Positions 1 to 10,248 of a stretch of 64,000 bases of DNA are shown in pieces. The DNA lies in contig JAPEUQ010000019.1 of NCBI GenBank assembly GCA_027946365.1, forward strand, positions 248,001-312,000, read 5' to 3'. Each line of letters begins with the position of its first letter. Position 1 is the stretch's first letter. The position numbers were made by a program, and so were the translations under genes. The notes below the pieces were generated by a model. It saw only the letters and a program-made list of their open reading frames with translations, ran no database searches and had not been told where the DNA came from. This stretch comes from Kalmusia sp. IMI 367209 (taxonomy: Eukaryota; Ascomycota; Dothideomycetes; Pleosporales; Didymosphaeriaceae).

Positions 1-787
1 GCCCTTCGACCTCGTCGACTGGGTAATGCTCAGCATACCCATCGCCTACTTATTCATCCTCGTCGGCTCCCTCTACACCTTCAGTAGCATCTACCGGAAG
101 CGCAAGGCCTACGCCGCCGCCTCGCTCGAGCCCTGGTTCCCACCGCACCTCCAGCGCAACATCTACCTCTCGCTGCTGCACATGGAAGAGCCCAAGGTTC
201 CCGACAGCATCCTGAAGGCTGCCCTGTTGCGCCGTGCGACCGAGGATATCAGTCGCATTATCCAGGTACGGAGCCAGAAACAGGCGCTGCAGGTGTTGCT
301 GCAGAGGGGCAGTGTGGGGGATGATTTGTGGCAGAGATTTCAGCGCGCAGAGAAGGAGATTGAGGATGAGCTCAGGGATGTTGTGAACGAGGTATGTCTG
401 CAAGAGTAACCTTTCGTATCGAGCTTTGATCGAACTAACAACGTCCAGGCTAATGCCTTTGCGCCCAACTGGGGTCAGACCATCTTCCAGTCCGCGTCCG
501 AACTCTCGCAGAACACCCAGCTCCGCGAGCGCCTCGGCGAGATCCTCTCGACAGCAGAGTCCGAGAAGGAGTGGTGGAATAAGCGCAAGTCGGATATCCA
601 GTCTGACTTCCTGAAAGAGCTAGACGAAGAGAAGGTGAGGAGCCCGGCGGAGGGCAGCATAGCTGGAAGTGTTGCGGGCAGTGTCAAGGGCACAAAGACG
701 ATCAGCGACGATGATGCAGTGCTGGTGGAGAGTGGAGGCCCGGCGGAGAAGACAGGGAAGGGGAAGAAGAAGAAGGGGAAGAACTAA
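1..787 (+). CDS. SEC66: Sec66/Sec71 subunit of the Sec63 ER translocon complex (5' partial)
   Basis: Non-essential subunit of the Sec62/Sec63 complex for post-translational import into the ER. The reading frame is open from base 2 and enters the window upstream of the first in-window Met, so the start codon probably lies outside. An N-terminal membrane segment (AYLFILVGSLYTF) is followed by the basic stretch SSIYRKRK that is typical of the family. Exon 1 ends at 391, the intron 392-448 has GTATGT donor and CTAAC-CAG end, and exon 2 runs 449-787, keeping frame. The protein ends in a Lys-rich tail (KGKKKKGKN). The internal helical region (NIYLSLLHMEEPKVPD) matches what I know of fungal Sec66. 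Convergent with the next gene. Confidence 0.85.
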
Positions 788-1179
788 GTGTACGCGTGAA
801 TCCGTTTGAGAAGTAATTGGGCTTTGCGGAGCAAATAGGTGGAGAGGTTACTGTGAATAAGTGGACAGCTCAGGGCCGCTCACACATTGCATTGCCGGCG
901 TTGAGGTGTTGTGGCATAAGGATACGGCGAGATCCGGTAGGCGCTCTAGATACTCATTTTTTGTATGCACATCATTCTATACCACAACCGCATCCCACGT
1001 CGAATCGTTGTACTTCTTTAAATTGCAATGCTATGACGCCATGAACCCACATAGACCCAGCAGTCGGTATAATACACGCTGTCACGATGTAAAACAAGGA
1101 AATCCTGTCCTACACCAGATATACAATACTGTCCTTTTCCAACCTCACATCCTTCGTACCTTTGATTTGTTCATGCCAC
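788..1179. other. Intergenic, convergent 3' ends
   Basis: About 390 bases between two stop codons. I see no coding potential, RNA gene or repeat; it probably holds both 3' UTRs. Confidence 0.6.
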
Positions 1180-2482
1180 CTATTTCCTCGACGGTCCACT
1201 AACACCAGCGCCAATAACACCTGGGAGCTCCTCGCTGCCGACCGAATACAGTAGACCAATTCCGCCCGAGATTAAGAAAGCGAAGAGAACACCACTGGTA
1301 ACGAATAGCCAAAATGGAACCGAGATGTCCTTCTTCTGGCACGCTGGGCCCCCCCAATGCGTAGTTCTTCTACGTTGCTCCATGCCTGTGTCGTTCAGAC
1401 GTATAAAGGTAGGTTTGCAAACGCAACCATAGCAATCTTTTGGGCCTGTCTTGCCACCTGATTTTTTTTGAATTACGGAGCATTCACCATGACCGGAGCA
1501 CTGGTTGGTCGCCTCAATGCAGGCGGTTTTAGATGCAAAGCAACGTGGTAGGATACCGAGGGGGGGAGTAGTGTCGTTACCCCCGTCGGCCTGCGTAACG
1601 ACAGGGAAATCTTCAAGGTCAGGAACGGCAGGATTCGGGGAAGTAGCAGGCTTAGGGGTGGATAGAGAGATGGGCGCCTCAGTGGGCTCGCGACGGGCGT
1701 GTAAGTTGGAGGGAAGATCGTAGCTGCCGTAGGGGTGGGCAGTGCGTTTGGAATGCGATGATGAAGGCGGCATCATGACCAGAGTGATGCCAAAGCTATC
1801 CTCTGCATACTGCGAAGTCAAGTCCGGGAGCGTTGAGAGCACTGTAGACAGTAGTTCTTGACCCTTATCAGCTCGTAGGAGGTCGAGGCGGAGGACGGTG
1901 AGGTAGTCGTTGTACACTGTAGGAGGCTCGAGCTTCGACAAGATGACATCGATTTTACTGGTCGAACTGTATGTGTTACCCTTGGGGTCTGGCTTCTGAG
2001 GAAGCGATTCTGCCTGTTGGATCATATCTTGAATTAGGCGTTCGTTATCGGATGCGGGAGGGGGGTTCGCTATCGAGAAACTCGACCAGGTTTCGGGGTG
2101 CTTAATGATAGCTACAAGTTATGTGAGTCTATTGCGTGACTGAGCGTCTGATGTATATACCTTCGGCATCTTCGGCCCCCTCTATCCACACCAGCACTTG
2201 CGCCTGGGTCCGATCTGGGTTCTCCCCGCCAAAAAGCTTTTGTTTCCTCCCTCCAAAAGCATTGATCTGCTTGAGCGTCTCCTCGCTAGGGTCCTTGATC
2301 GAATGGAAGCGCGACAGGCCGAGGCGCTGGGCGAGGATCAATCGAGCTGTCTCTGGGTTGACAGTCGATGCTGCCTGCGGCGATGGTCGACGTGACGGAT
2401 CGTGAATGTATACATGACCTGCCGGTGCAGCCGAGGCGGCGCAATATAGTGAGGATGCTATGAAGCTCCAGGACAGCTTCAT
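1180..2482 (-). CDS. Vps3844-type (DUF3844) ER/vacuolar membrane protein
   Basis: Two exons, 2482-2161 and 2111-1180, give about 417 residues; the intron has a GTATAT donor and the join reads through in frame. A signal peptide (MKLSWSFIASSLYCAASAAPA) is followed by a lumenal domain, a Ser/Pro/Thr-rich linker and a cysteine cluster (CFASKTACIEATNQCSGHGEC, then CYGCVC) that looks EGF-like. A single membrane span (FWLFVTSGVLFAFLISGGIGLLY) lies near the C-terminus with a short cytosolic tail. The eight-cysteine C-terminal module plus the span is the DUF3844/Vps3844 signature of fungi, linked by name to vacuolar sorting; the molecular role is not well defined. Divergent from the next gene, with starts 293 bp apart. 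Confidence 0.8.
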
Positions 2483-2775
2483 GGTGGCGGGCGTGATGGA
2501 ACTCGGGTGTTGGAGCTGCGGCGTGAGGGCGAGACGTCAGTCAAAGGAAGCTACGACCCTTGCGTGGCGGGACTTGGCGGACTTGGACCGGCCAGAACAT
2601 TGAACATGCTTTGGGCCTCCGCTTTACGCATCTACATCGCCTTTCGCTATTACTACTATAACCCACTTGTGCTTCTCTACATTTCCGCTTCGACCACCGC
2701 TTTCCATGTTCAGGCTCAACCCCGCCCTCAGCAACCCTCGGTAGCATCTGCGTCCTCCCCGCGTTGCCGCCTCAC

Positions 2776-4106
2776 ATGTTCAAGCCACAGGTCTTGCGGA
2801 GAAGCTTCTCACTTTTCAGACGCATTCCGTCGTCTTCTATATTCAAGTCGGCGGCTCGCGATGGACACGACACAATACGTGTCCAGAGAGTGCGCATTAG
2901 CAAGCGCTTCTTCACCAAATCGTAGGTTCACTTCTCAAGTGCACCACGCCGTTCTAATTTGGATGTAGGCGCCTCGCAGGAACTGTGGTAGTTGGTATAG
3001 GCGCATACACATTGCTCGATTGGCTCGATGAAGAGGCAGTGGACGAGGAAGAATCACAGCAGGTTCGTCGTGTGCGGCGGCCAAGGATACCAGAAGAGGG
3101 CGCAAACGACAAGAATAGGCCTATGGAGGGTGACGAAGAGGATGACGAACAGGATGATGAAGATGAAGAAGAAGAGGATGATTATGACGACGAAGATGAC
3201 GAGGGCTTGATATTCTTCCCCACGGGCTTCTCGCGACCCAAACCGAGGACTTACTACAGAGGTTCAGACCCAGAATGGCAGGAGTTCATTCGATTAGCCC
3301 CAGACCGCCAGCGCATGGACAAGATCAGAGGCGAATTGGTGGCACTGGTACGAGACTTGGCTACAAAGAATCCGCAATATGGCATGCGACTTGGAAAGAT
3401 TGACACTAAGAAAGGATCCATTTGGATAGAGGTCAAATTTCCAGATGGGCCCCCAATAGAATACGAGCGGCCTGGGTACGAGCTCACCGAAGACCTCACG
3501 CTCAGAAAAACTACCCGACCAGTTGACCAGATACACCACAAGCGTTTGGCTAATGCACTCGTCCCCACGACGGTCGCCAACTCTGTGTACTATGATATCA
3601 AGAGGAGGGTGTTTCTCTCATGGCGAGACTTCAAGAGGTATATTGGCTGGGGGAATAGCTCTAGGCCACAGACGGTCCAAGGGATAATCTCAGCGCTACC
3701 TGCTCCACCCACCAAGTCCACATCCCCCAACCCGACGCCTGCTGCTCCTTCGGCGTCTACAGCACCATCTACGCCAGCCGACGTCGAAAAGCAGTCTACC
3801 CCTTCAGCACCAGGAAATCCTGCCCTCGAACGATTCGGGCTATCACTACCCGACCCAAAGGGAGTACCAACCATGGACCTCCTTTTCTTCCGATTGATGA
3901 TGCGAAAGCACCAAAAACAAATGCAGATCCAGCCACCACGAGGAACTTTCATCGTATCCGGCTTGGTTGAGGTCATAGGCGACAGAGCCAAGATGACGCT
4001 CGATGTGACTGGCGTGTACGACCCTCGCATCGCGAAATACATCATGCTACAGGCCAAAATACGAAGTATGACTGAGTACAAGCAGAGACCCAAAGGTGGG
4101 CCTTAA
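2776..4106 (+). CDS. Mitochondrial membrane protein with acidic tract, function unknown
   Basis: Exon 1 is 2776-2921 and exon 2 is 2969-4106; the intron is GTAGGT...GTAG and the join gives about 427 residues. The N-terminus is a strong mitochondrial presequence (MFKPQVLRRSFSLFRRIPSS, Arg/Ser-rich, no acidic residues), then a short hydrophobic segment (GTVVVGIGAYTLLDWL). A long Asp/Glu run follows at about residues 95-125, then a conserved-looking globular part (DPEWQEFIRLAPDRQRM; VNSVYYDIKRR-like region) and a Pro/Thr/Ser linker before the C-terminal domain. I recognise it only as a conserved fungal protein of inner-membrane type. I chose the ATG at 2776 because it supplies the targeting peptide; the longer downstream frame begins with GTG. 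Confidence 0.6.
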
Positions 4107-6734
4107 CTAGCTTTGGGTGAATTCAATAATTCGATTTTGTATGAATAGGACTAGGAGATTTGGATTTGGATGATTGCATTAGTGGTGTCGGGCGTCAAGA
4201 CGAGCGTGCAGCATTAGCATTGGAGCGTGTATAAATTATGTATTACTTGTGTACAGGAGTCGGGGTATTGGGCAGAGATACCTATACATGTTAGTCAGGC
4301 AGAAGATAAATGCCTTTAGCACATTACACACAATGAACAGCAAGATATAAGCTGCTGTTGTACCTTTTACTACACTCACAGCTTCTTTTGATGCTTCCAC
4401 ATGTCTTACATATCTTTTCATGTTGTATCTCTTTGTTGATACTCTTGTCATTTTCAAAGGTACAGGTATTGAGATGGGTTTCGTCAAGCCTCGGCCTCAC
4501 GTGCCCATTTGTCTTTACACCTCATAGAAGTATGAATACCCTTCATCTTCCCACTTAAGCTGCACGTTCCTTCTTCATACAGCATCTCCATTACGCTAAA
4601 ATATGATTGGGCTTATTCAAGCCAAATGTCGTCCCTGCAGCCTGTCCTGGACTCAGGCTCTAAAACTCTCCTCGGCCTAAAACATGGGCGGTCCAGCTTG
4701 CTCTTGCGAAACTCGAAACATTCCCACTTTCAGTGCATGGGACTCTTTCTGGATCAATTTGAGGACAAACAAATACTGAGCATCCATCAGTATGGGAGTC
4801 ATCTTGGAATTTTTAAGGTATCGAAATCATCTGCTTTTCGCGATGGTACTTCTGGTTAGCCGGTTGCAATACGATCAAAACTACATAAGTTTTCAAGGTA
4901 TGGGAAGTTCCCAGAGCATAAATGGACAGCAATAATATGAGGTGTCTCCGGATGCAAGTCCTGGTCCACTCTTGTTGAGTACGACGTCTCTGGTTGCTCA
5001 TGTATGTGCATGTCTCTATGAGAAACCAAAGAGAGTAAAAAGTATTTCGACTCGGGAGATGGGAGTTCTAGCTCGCTGATGTGGCATACAAAACTTTTCG
5101 AACCATGCTCATGGAAATTCGAAAGCCCGAAGTCATTAGGATAGCATTTATTCTTTAGACCTATGAAAACCTTCAGAAGTTCGGAATCTTGGAAATGGTG
5201 ACAAAAACATAATGACATACGTGAATCAGAAGTTCACCGGTCGAAAGCTTTAAATCCACGAAGAATACGCAAAAATGTTTGATGGGTGGCTTGTTGTTGC
5301 AGGAAACACAGAATGCGAACAGCAATAACCCTATGGGAGTATTCACAAGCCCCTAGTCATTGAATTATCGTCTGAGGTCGGTGATGTGGACACGAGTCGT
5401 CCTTGTGGAAATAAGAAGGTGCAACCTATCCATTTGCGGATTCGCATCGGCATCTTTCTCATGAAAACAGATGTGATCTTATGCTGTGTGTGCAGTCAAA
5501 ATCAGCTAGACGTGAGATGTTCTGAAGACGTTTTCGTTGCTCCACCTCGAACTAGAACCCTCCAAACCTCCCGGTCGTAAGAAGATGACAGGGGCTTTTG
5601 GCTTTACGCAGAATAGACTAGTTGAGTATGTTCCGATGAGTGGTTGTTTGAAGATTCTACAACTTCATGCACAAAACCGGCATGAGATATTTCTATGTTG
5701 AAAATACCTAAATAGTTTTAACTAGATCACGATCTTCAAAAACAATCACTGTTATGTACTTTGAGAAGCGTGTGTGAGATACATGCCACTACCTCTGCCC
5801 TGATTTTTTGCTTTGCAACTACAATTTCCACCACTGTGTGGACTCGAAGCATCTGGAAACCCAGGATTTCGGTGGTATACCGACAATAGTTATAGTCCCT
5901 ACTGTCCCGAAACATCCAAACTAAGTCGTTCGGAGTTAGCGCCCGCGCCCTCCTCTGAAACGCGGTCCGCGAAACCGCCAAGTTGATAGCCAAACATGCA
6001 TGTTACTTGTCAAATGCTTGAGTATATAGGCGCGCGAGAACCTCCGCCCATTTGTGCGGCTTTTCCGGGCTTCCTCACGTCGCAGTAACTTATATTCATC
6101 GCTGTGATCTCAGTCAGTGGCGATTGATGCAAGGCTTCAAGTCGAAAGATCATTTTGCTGGAAAGACAGAAGAGATGGAGTGTTGAAATGAAATCGTAGT
6201 ATATACTTGGCATCTACTTGGCTAAGGTGTGATAGTAATGTTGCGCGTACGTGCCCTACCAAGAGTTTCCAAAATCGATGCTAAGCTTCCTGAACAGGTG
6301 TCTTTCAAAGTACCAAGTCATCCATGGCTTCTACCAAGGAATAAGAAGCCCGGACAAAACACCTAGGCGCACTGGGTACATGAGTAAATCGCTGCCTAGT
6401 CTGGAGAGTGGATTTTCTGCGCTCTTTCGATTGGTGGTGACGAGTGTACAGCGGGCGAGGGCCTGTTACAAGAGAGGTACGCGCAGTTCTCGGCATCGCG
6501 TTTGGACATTTCTTGCATGTTGCTTGGGATTCGAGCAGGCGGAGGGAGGCTGCAGAGAAAACGCGTGTCTATGTATTTAAGGGGGGGCGCCTCAGGCTGG
6601 TGGAATCATGCAGCCTGGTGCGAATAGCAAGTTTAATCTTCAATTCTTTTCTCCGCTTTTGGTTTTTCTTCATTCATGCGACCGGTTCGCTCCTTTATAT
6701 TGTCATCATTTTTTTCCATTTCTCCAACGCTAGC
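4107..6734. other. 2.6-kb gene-empty stretch
   Basis: Only short, overlapping open frames occur here and none starts with a convincing protein, carries splice-connected exons or shows a recognisable domain. I see no inverted repeats, transposase fragments or tRNA boxes. The last 150 bases (TATTTAAG near 6573) are likely promoter for the next gene. Confidence 0.5.
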
Positions 6735-8046
6735 ATGAGGGCTTTCCACATCACGACAGCCGTATGGCTCCTCACTGGTTACCAATACGTCAGCGCCGTC
6801 CCAACAGCCGAGCTGCTCGATGTATTGCAAAGCAATGGGCTCCAAGACCTAAGCGCTCGAGATCTTTCCTCTCTGCTTCAGAGTCTTACAGCAGGCAACA
6901 CATGCAACACCGGAGCTGCTGCGGCGGCGGCGGGAGGGGAAGCGACCGAAGCGGCCGAAGGTAGTGAAGCAGGGAGCGAAAGTAGCGCAGAGAGCGGTAG
7001 CGCAGATAGCGAAGGTGAGGCCGCACAGGGAGGCGAAGGCGCAGCTGCAGAGGGGGGGTGAGGGAGCTGCTGCAGAGGGAGGCGAGGGTGGGGAAGGAGA
7101 AGGGAGTAAGTTCGACCAATCACCGACACCATGACTCTTCCAACTTATCGTTCTACAGATGAGGTCAATATTGCCGGCCAGTTCGACACGGCAGTCGCCG
7201 TCGAGGGTGTAAGTCTCCCCCTTTATTCCTCTTCAGCCTTCAGATACTGACTCAAGAAGGGAGACATCAAACAAGACATACTCTTCACCAAGAGTGTAAG
7301 TTTCCTCTTCCTTTCCATTGGCACGTGAAATCTGAATTCATTTTAGACCGTCGGCTCCTTCGAATTTGAGTTCCAAAATGCAGCTGCCGACTCTGTCACA
7401 GTGACTGAGAACAAAACACCCGCACCCCCACCTACAGGCTTCGAGGCGCTCGAAGCGAATTCATACAAGGTTGCATTAGCTACAAGCAAGGGTGTGGGCC
7501 TGACGTTATCTAAGATTGACTTCATCTTTGACACTGCGAGTGCGTATACCTTATCTTATATGTTCTACTTTGTAAATGGAACAGGCATCTAACATTGATT
7601 GCAGGTGCCGGACTCGAAGGCAAAGACATAACCAAAGCCCAAGTCGGAAGACTATGTGCAGATACCGGGTCGTTTGCTATCTCCGAGACACTTGGGGAGC
7701 TAGAGTTCGAGGCGGAGGAAAACGAAGTCACGTTGAATCTGAATAAGAACGTGACGGCTGAGGGCGAGTGGGGTGAGTTAGGTTTACAAAAAAAATACTC
7801 GTGCACAGAGCTGACTACTTAGGCATCTTTATACCGATTGCGGGCGAACAAGCTGCTGCTAGTAACGGTACAGCTGCTGCCGGTAACGGCACCGCTGCTG
7901 CTGGTGGAGAGGCCGCTGCTGAAGGTGAGGCAGCCAAAGAAGGTGCGGCCGCGGCTGAAGGTGAGGCAGCTAAAGGAGGAGAAGCTGCTGCGAGCGAAGG
8001 AGCTGCTGGCGGCAAGAAAGCGAAAGCTGCGGCTGAACATGCGTAA
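6735..8046 (+). CDS. Secreted Ala/Glu/Gly-rich protein, six exons, one-base frame break in exon 1
   Basis: Exons 6735-7105, 7159-7208, 7260-7295, 7347-7539, 7605-7772 and 7823-8046 join in frame except for one event. A signal peptide (MRAFHITTAVWLLTGYQYVSA) leads into low-complexity Ala/Glu/Gly repeats. A compact middle domain follows (GQFDTAVAVEGGDIKQDILF; VTENKTPAPPPTGFEALE; LEFEAEENEVTLNLNKN), and a second Ala/Glu/Gly tail ends with a Lys-rich stretch. At 7052-7058 a run of seven G puts the frame into a stop at 7059; with six G the repeat continues and meets the downstream exons in phase, giving about 346 residues. This is either a base-call error, strain variation or a pseudogene. I do not know a function; the design suggests a cell-wall or extracellular structural protein. 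Confidence 0.55.
7052..7058 (+). repeat. G7 homopolymer causing a frame break
   Basis: Seven consecutive G inside the Ala/Glu/Gly-coding repeat. Removing one G restores frame through five further splice-verified exons. Confidence 0.7.
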
Positions 8047-8335
8047 AGACTGAAATGGGCGGCTTCGCTTCCAACGCATTTTAAAAGGAGGTGTAGTAAA
8101 GGTTAATTTGGAGCATTGGATCAATCCCCACATATCCGCGTATTCAGACGCCTTTTTTGTCACCCACGTGCACACAATTTTTCACTTATACAGAGCAGGA
8201 GAGGAAACCGCTACTACCTCTATACTATTCTCTTATGCTACATACACCTTTTGTCTAGAAATTCAATACCATGATACGCGTATGCAGAAAATCATTTACC
8301 TGAGCGATTTCGTTACCTCTAGCTACCAAGTCTGC

Positions 8336-9224
8336 TCACTCGTCACCAGTAGCAAATTCGCCGGCTGCGATGAGTGAAGAAAGTCTCGGTTGTTTCTTGA
8401 AAAAAACCTCAAGATCTGGACGCTTCGCAAGCAAGAGATCTGCAACCATACGGCCGAAGACTTTCGAGCCGGCCGAGTTCAGATGTGTTTTATCGGTTCC
8501 TGCACTGCCATAATCTACAGTAATCAGTTAGTGTTCGTGAAAGAGTAGAAGATATTGTACACGCTGAACTTACTATAGTACTGAGCGTTCTCTTCGCCAA
8601 TAGAGTTAACGTAGTTGGTGGACGCCAGAGTGAGGTCAAGCCATTTAGCACCCCCATCCTTAGCCGCCGCAATCGCTTTCCCGCGCCATTCGACGAAGTC
8701 TTGCCTCACTTTGCCGTCGACGAAGGTACGACGCGTAATAGGCGTGATAATGATCTGAGCGCGTCAGTACTTATTCTCGCATCCAAACTAGCCTCGAATC
8801 CTGGGAGCAAACATACCGGCACCGCTCCAACTGCCTTTAGGTCCTTTGCATATGCCACAAGATTTGCACGGTACTCATCCAATGTAAGACCGCCCTCCTT
8901 CTGGTCATTATGACCCCACTGCATGGTAACTATGGGGGTGAAGGTCCCATTGGACGTGATGTCCGCGATGCTTTCAAGCAGATCATTCCAACGCCCATTG
9001 CTCTTCCAAGACGCAGTAGTGGTCCCGCTTTTTGCACGGTTTTCGCCATCAGCGCCATCATTTAGGTAAGCCAGGAAGCCCGCGCCCCATCCTGCGTCGT
9101 CGGTAACAGTGGAGTCACCGATAGTAAAGAAGTAAGGAGAAAGCGCGGCACGAGCTGAGTGCGGGGGAAGAGCTGCGACGGATGCCAAAGTGGCTACAAG
9201 AGACAGAGCGTGTTGAATCTTCAT
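8336..9224 (-). CDS. Rhamnogalacturonan acetylesterase (SGNH/GDSL hydrolase, CE12 type)
   Basis: Removes acetyl groups from galacturonic acid in rhamnogalacturonan I so that lyases can cut the backbone; secreted. Three exons, 9224-8817, 8754-8574 and 8514-8336, join in perfect phase to about 255 residues. A signal peptide (MKIQHALSLVATLASVAA) precedes block I with the nucleophile Ser38 (FTIGDSTVTDD). The block III motif is QWGHNDQ (oxyanion Asn) and the catalytic Asp/His pair lies in GTDKTHLNSAG near residue 210. These are the defining SGNH residues for the rhamnogalacturonan acetylesterase group. The ATG at 9224 was preferred over an upstream TTG because it starts the signal peptide. It is divergently paired with a rhamnogalacturonan lyase gene, which supports the substrate. 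Confidence 0.88.
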
Positions 9225-9689
9225 CTCGAGTATATCCAAAGACTGGTTCGTAGGTTCTGTCTTATAGATGGCTTAAAGATAGGTGAGGGTGCGTAGTGTT
9301 CATGCCTTCGCAAGAACTTCACCTGTTCTTATACGTCAAGGAACGACATCCATTCTCAACACAATGCACCTTCGCAACTACGATGTGTTCGTCATCAAGG
9401 CCACTCGTCCACTCGACCGAGCGCGCGAGCGGTCAGATAGTCCAGTGAACAATGATATTCCTCTACTCACAGCATTTTCCTCCTACACACTGAAGGCCTT
9501 GAAATGTTGTTCCTGTGCTGCGCGCGTTGTAGAAAGGGTCAAGTCTCAACGAAGGGACCATTGTCCAACAGATCCTTTTCCTCATCAGTAACGGGCAGGA
9601 GGAAACAGTTCCTAAGCGAAGTCGAGGTACAACGAACAAAGTTAAGCAATGCAGAGTCCGGATTATTAGAGCCCGAAATATGGGGGAAT

Positions 9690-9714
9690 GTGGGGAACCG
9701 GGGTTCATGCGGGG
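9690..9714 (+). promoter_or_regulatory. Cluster of three CreA-type SYGGRG hexamers
   Basis: GTGGGG (9690-9695), CCGGGG (9698-9703) and GCGGGG (9709-9714) all fit the SYGGRG consensus bound by the carbon catabolite repressor CreA. Single hexamers occur often by chance; three within 25 bases between two pectinolytic genes is suggestive, not proof. Confidence 0.4.
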
Positions 9715-10074
9715 AAGGCTGGTAAGTTACATTACGCCGATGCCAATCCTCCGATAACTCGTTGCGTTAGGGCCTCCACGTGGTCGTGATTGATCGCACA
9801 GTCCTCAACCCTGAACGTAGATTTCAAGATTGGTAGGAGCGAATACTCGGGTAAATTTGAGACTCAAGACTAAGGCGATGATGCCAGGGGTAGCCAAATT
9901 TGATATCATTATGAAAGCGTTAGTACGAAAGTGTTGTTAAACGTAGACTTTTCTATGCAAGCATTGGTGCGACAAAATGCTGAGGAAATTGCAAGTGCGA
10001 ACGGAGCAATCTATATTCGGGGTGATGAAGGCCTTCGATTGAATAGAACAGGGCCTTCTCTTGAGGAGAGTGTG

Positions 10075-10082
10075 TATAAAAA
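10075..10082 (+). promoter_or_regulatory. TATA-like element of the lyase gene
   Basis: TATAAAAA about 170 bases upstream of the chosen ATG. Position is plausible for a fungal core promoter if the 5' UTR is about 100-140 bases. Confidence 0.35.
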
Positions 10083-10248
10083 TGAAGATCGCTGTCAGCT
10101 GGGTAAAAGAATTCGACGAAACACCGAGCAACAAAGACCGACGATAAGATGCTCCAACAATAAATTAAATGCGAACAACAGCAAGTCAAAAAGAGCGTCG
10201 CTCCACTTGAACTTGGACGATTACATCATCAAAACACTTCTTGCAGCT

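Larger units (their letters stand above)
9225..10248. promoter_or_regulatory. Shared divergent promoter of the acetylesterase and lyase genes
   Basis: One kilobase between the two start codons, with no convincing open frame. It contains a tight group of SYGGRG hexamers (9690-9714) and a TATAAAAA element at 10075-10082, about 170 bases before the lyase ATG. Co-regulation of the two enzymes is an inference from shared substrate and head-to-head layout. Confidence 0.55.

Noticed and set aside
9931..10248. N-terminal extension of the lyase frame to 9931
   Set aside because: It begins with GTG and would bury the signal peptide; the ATG at 10249 gives a secreted protein of normal length.
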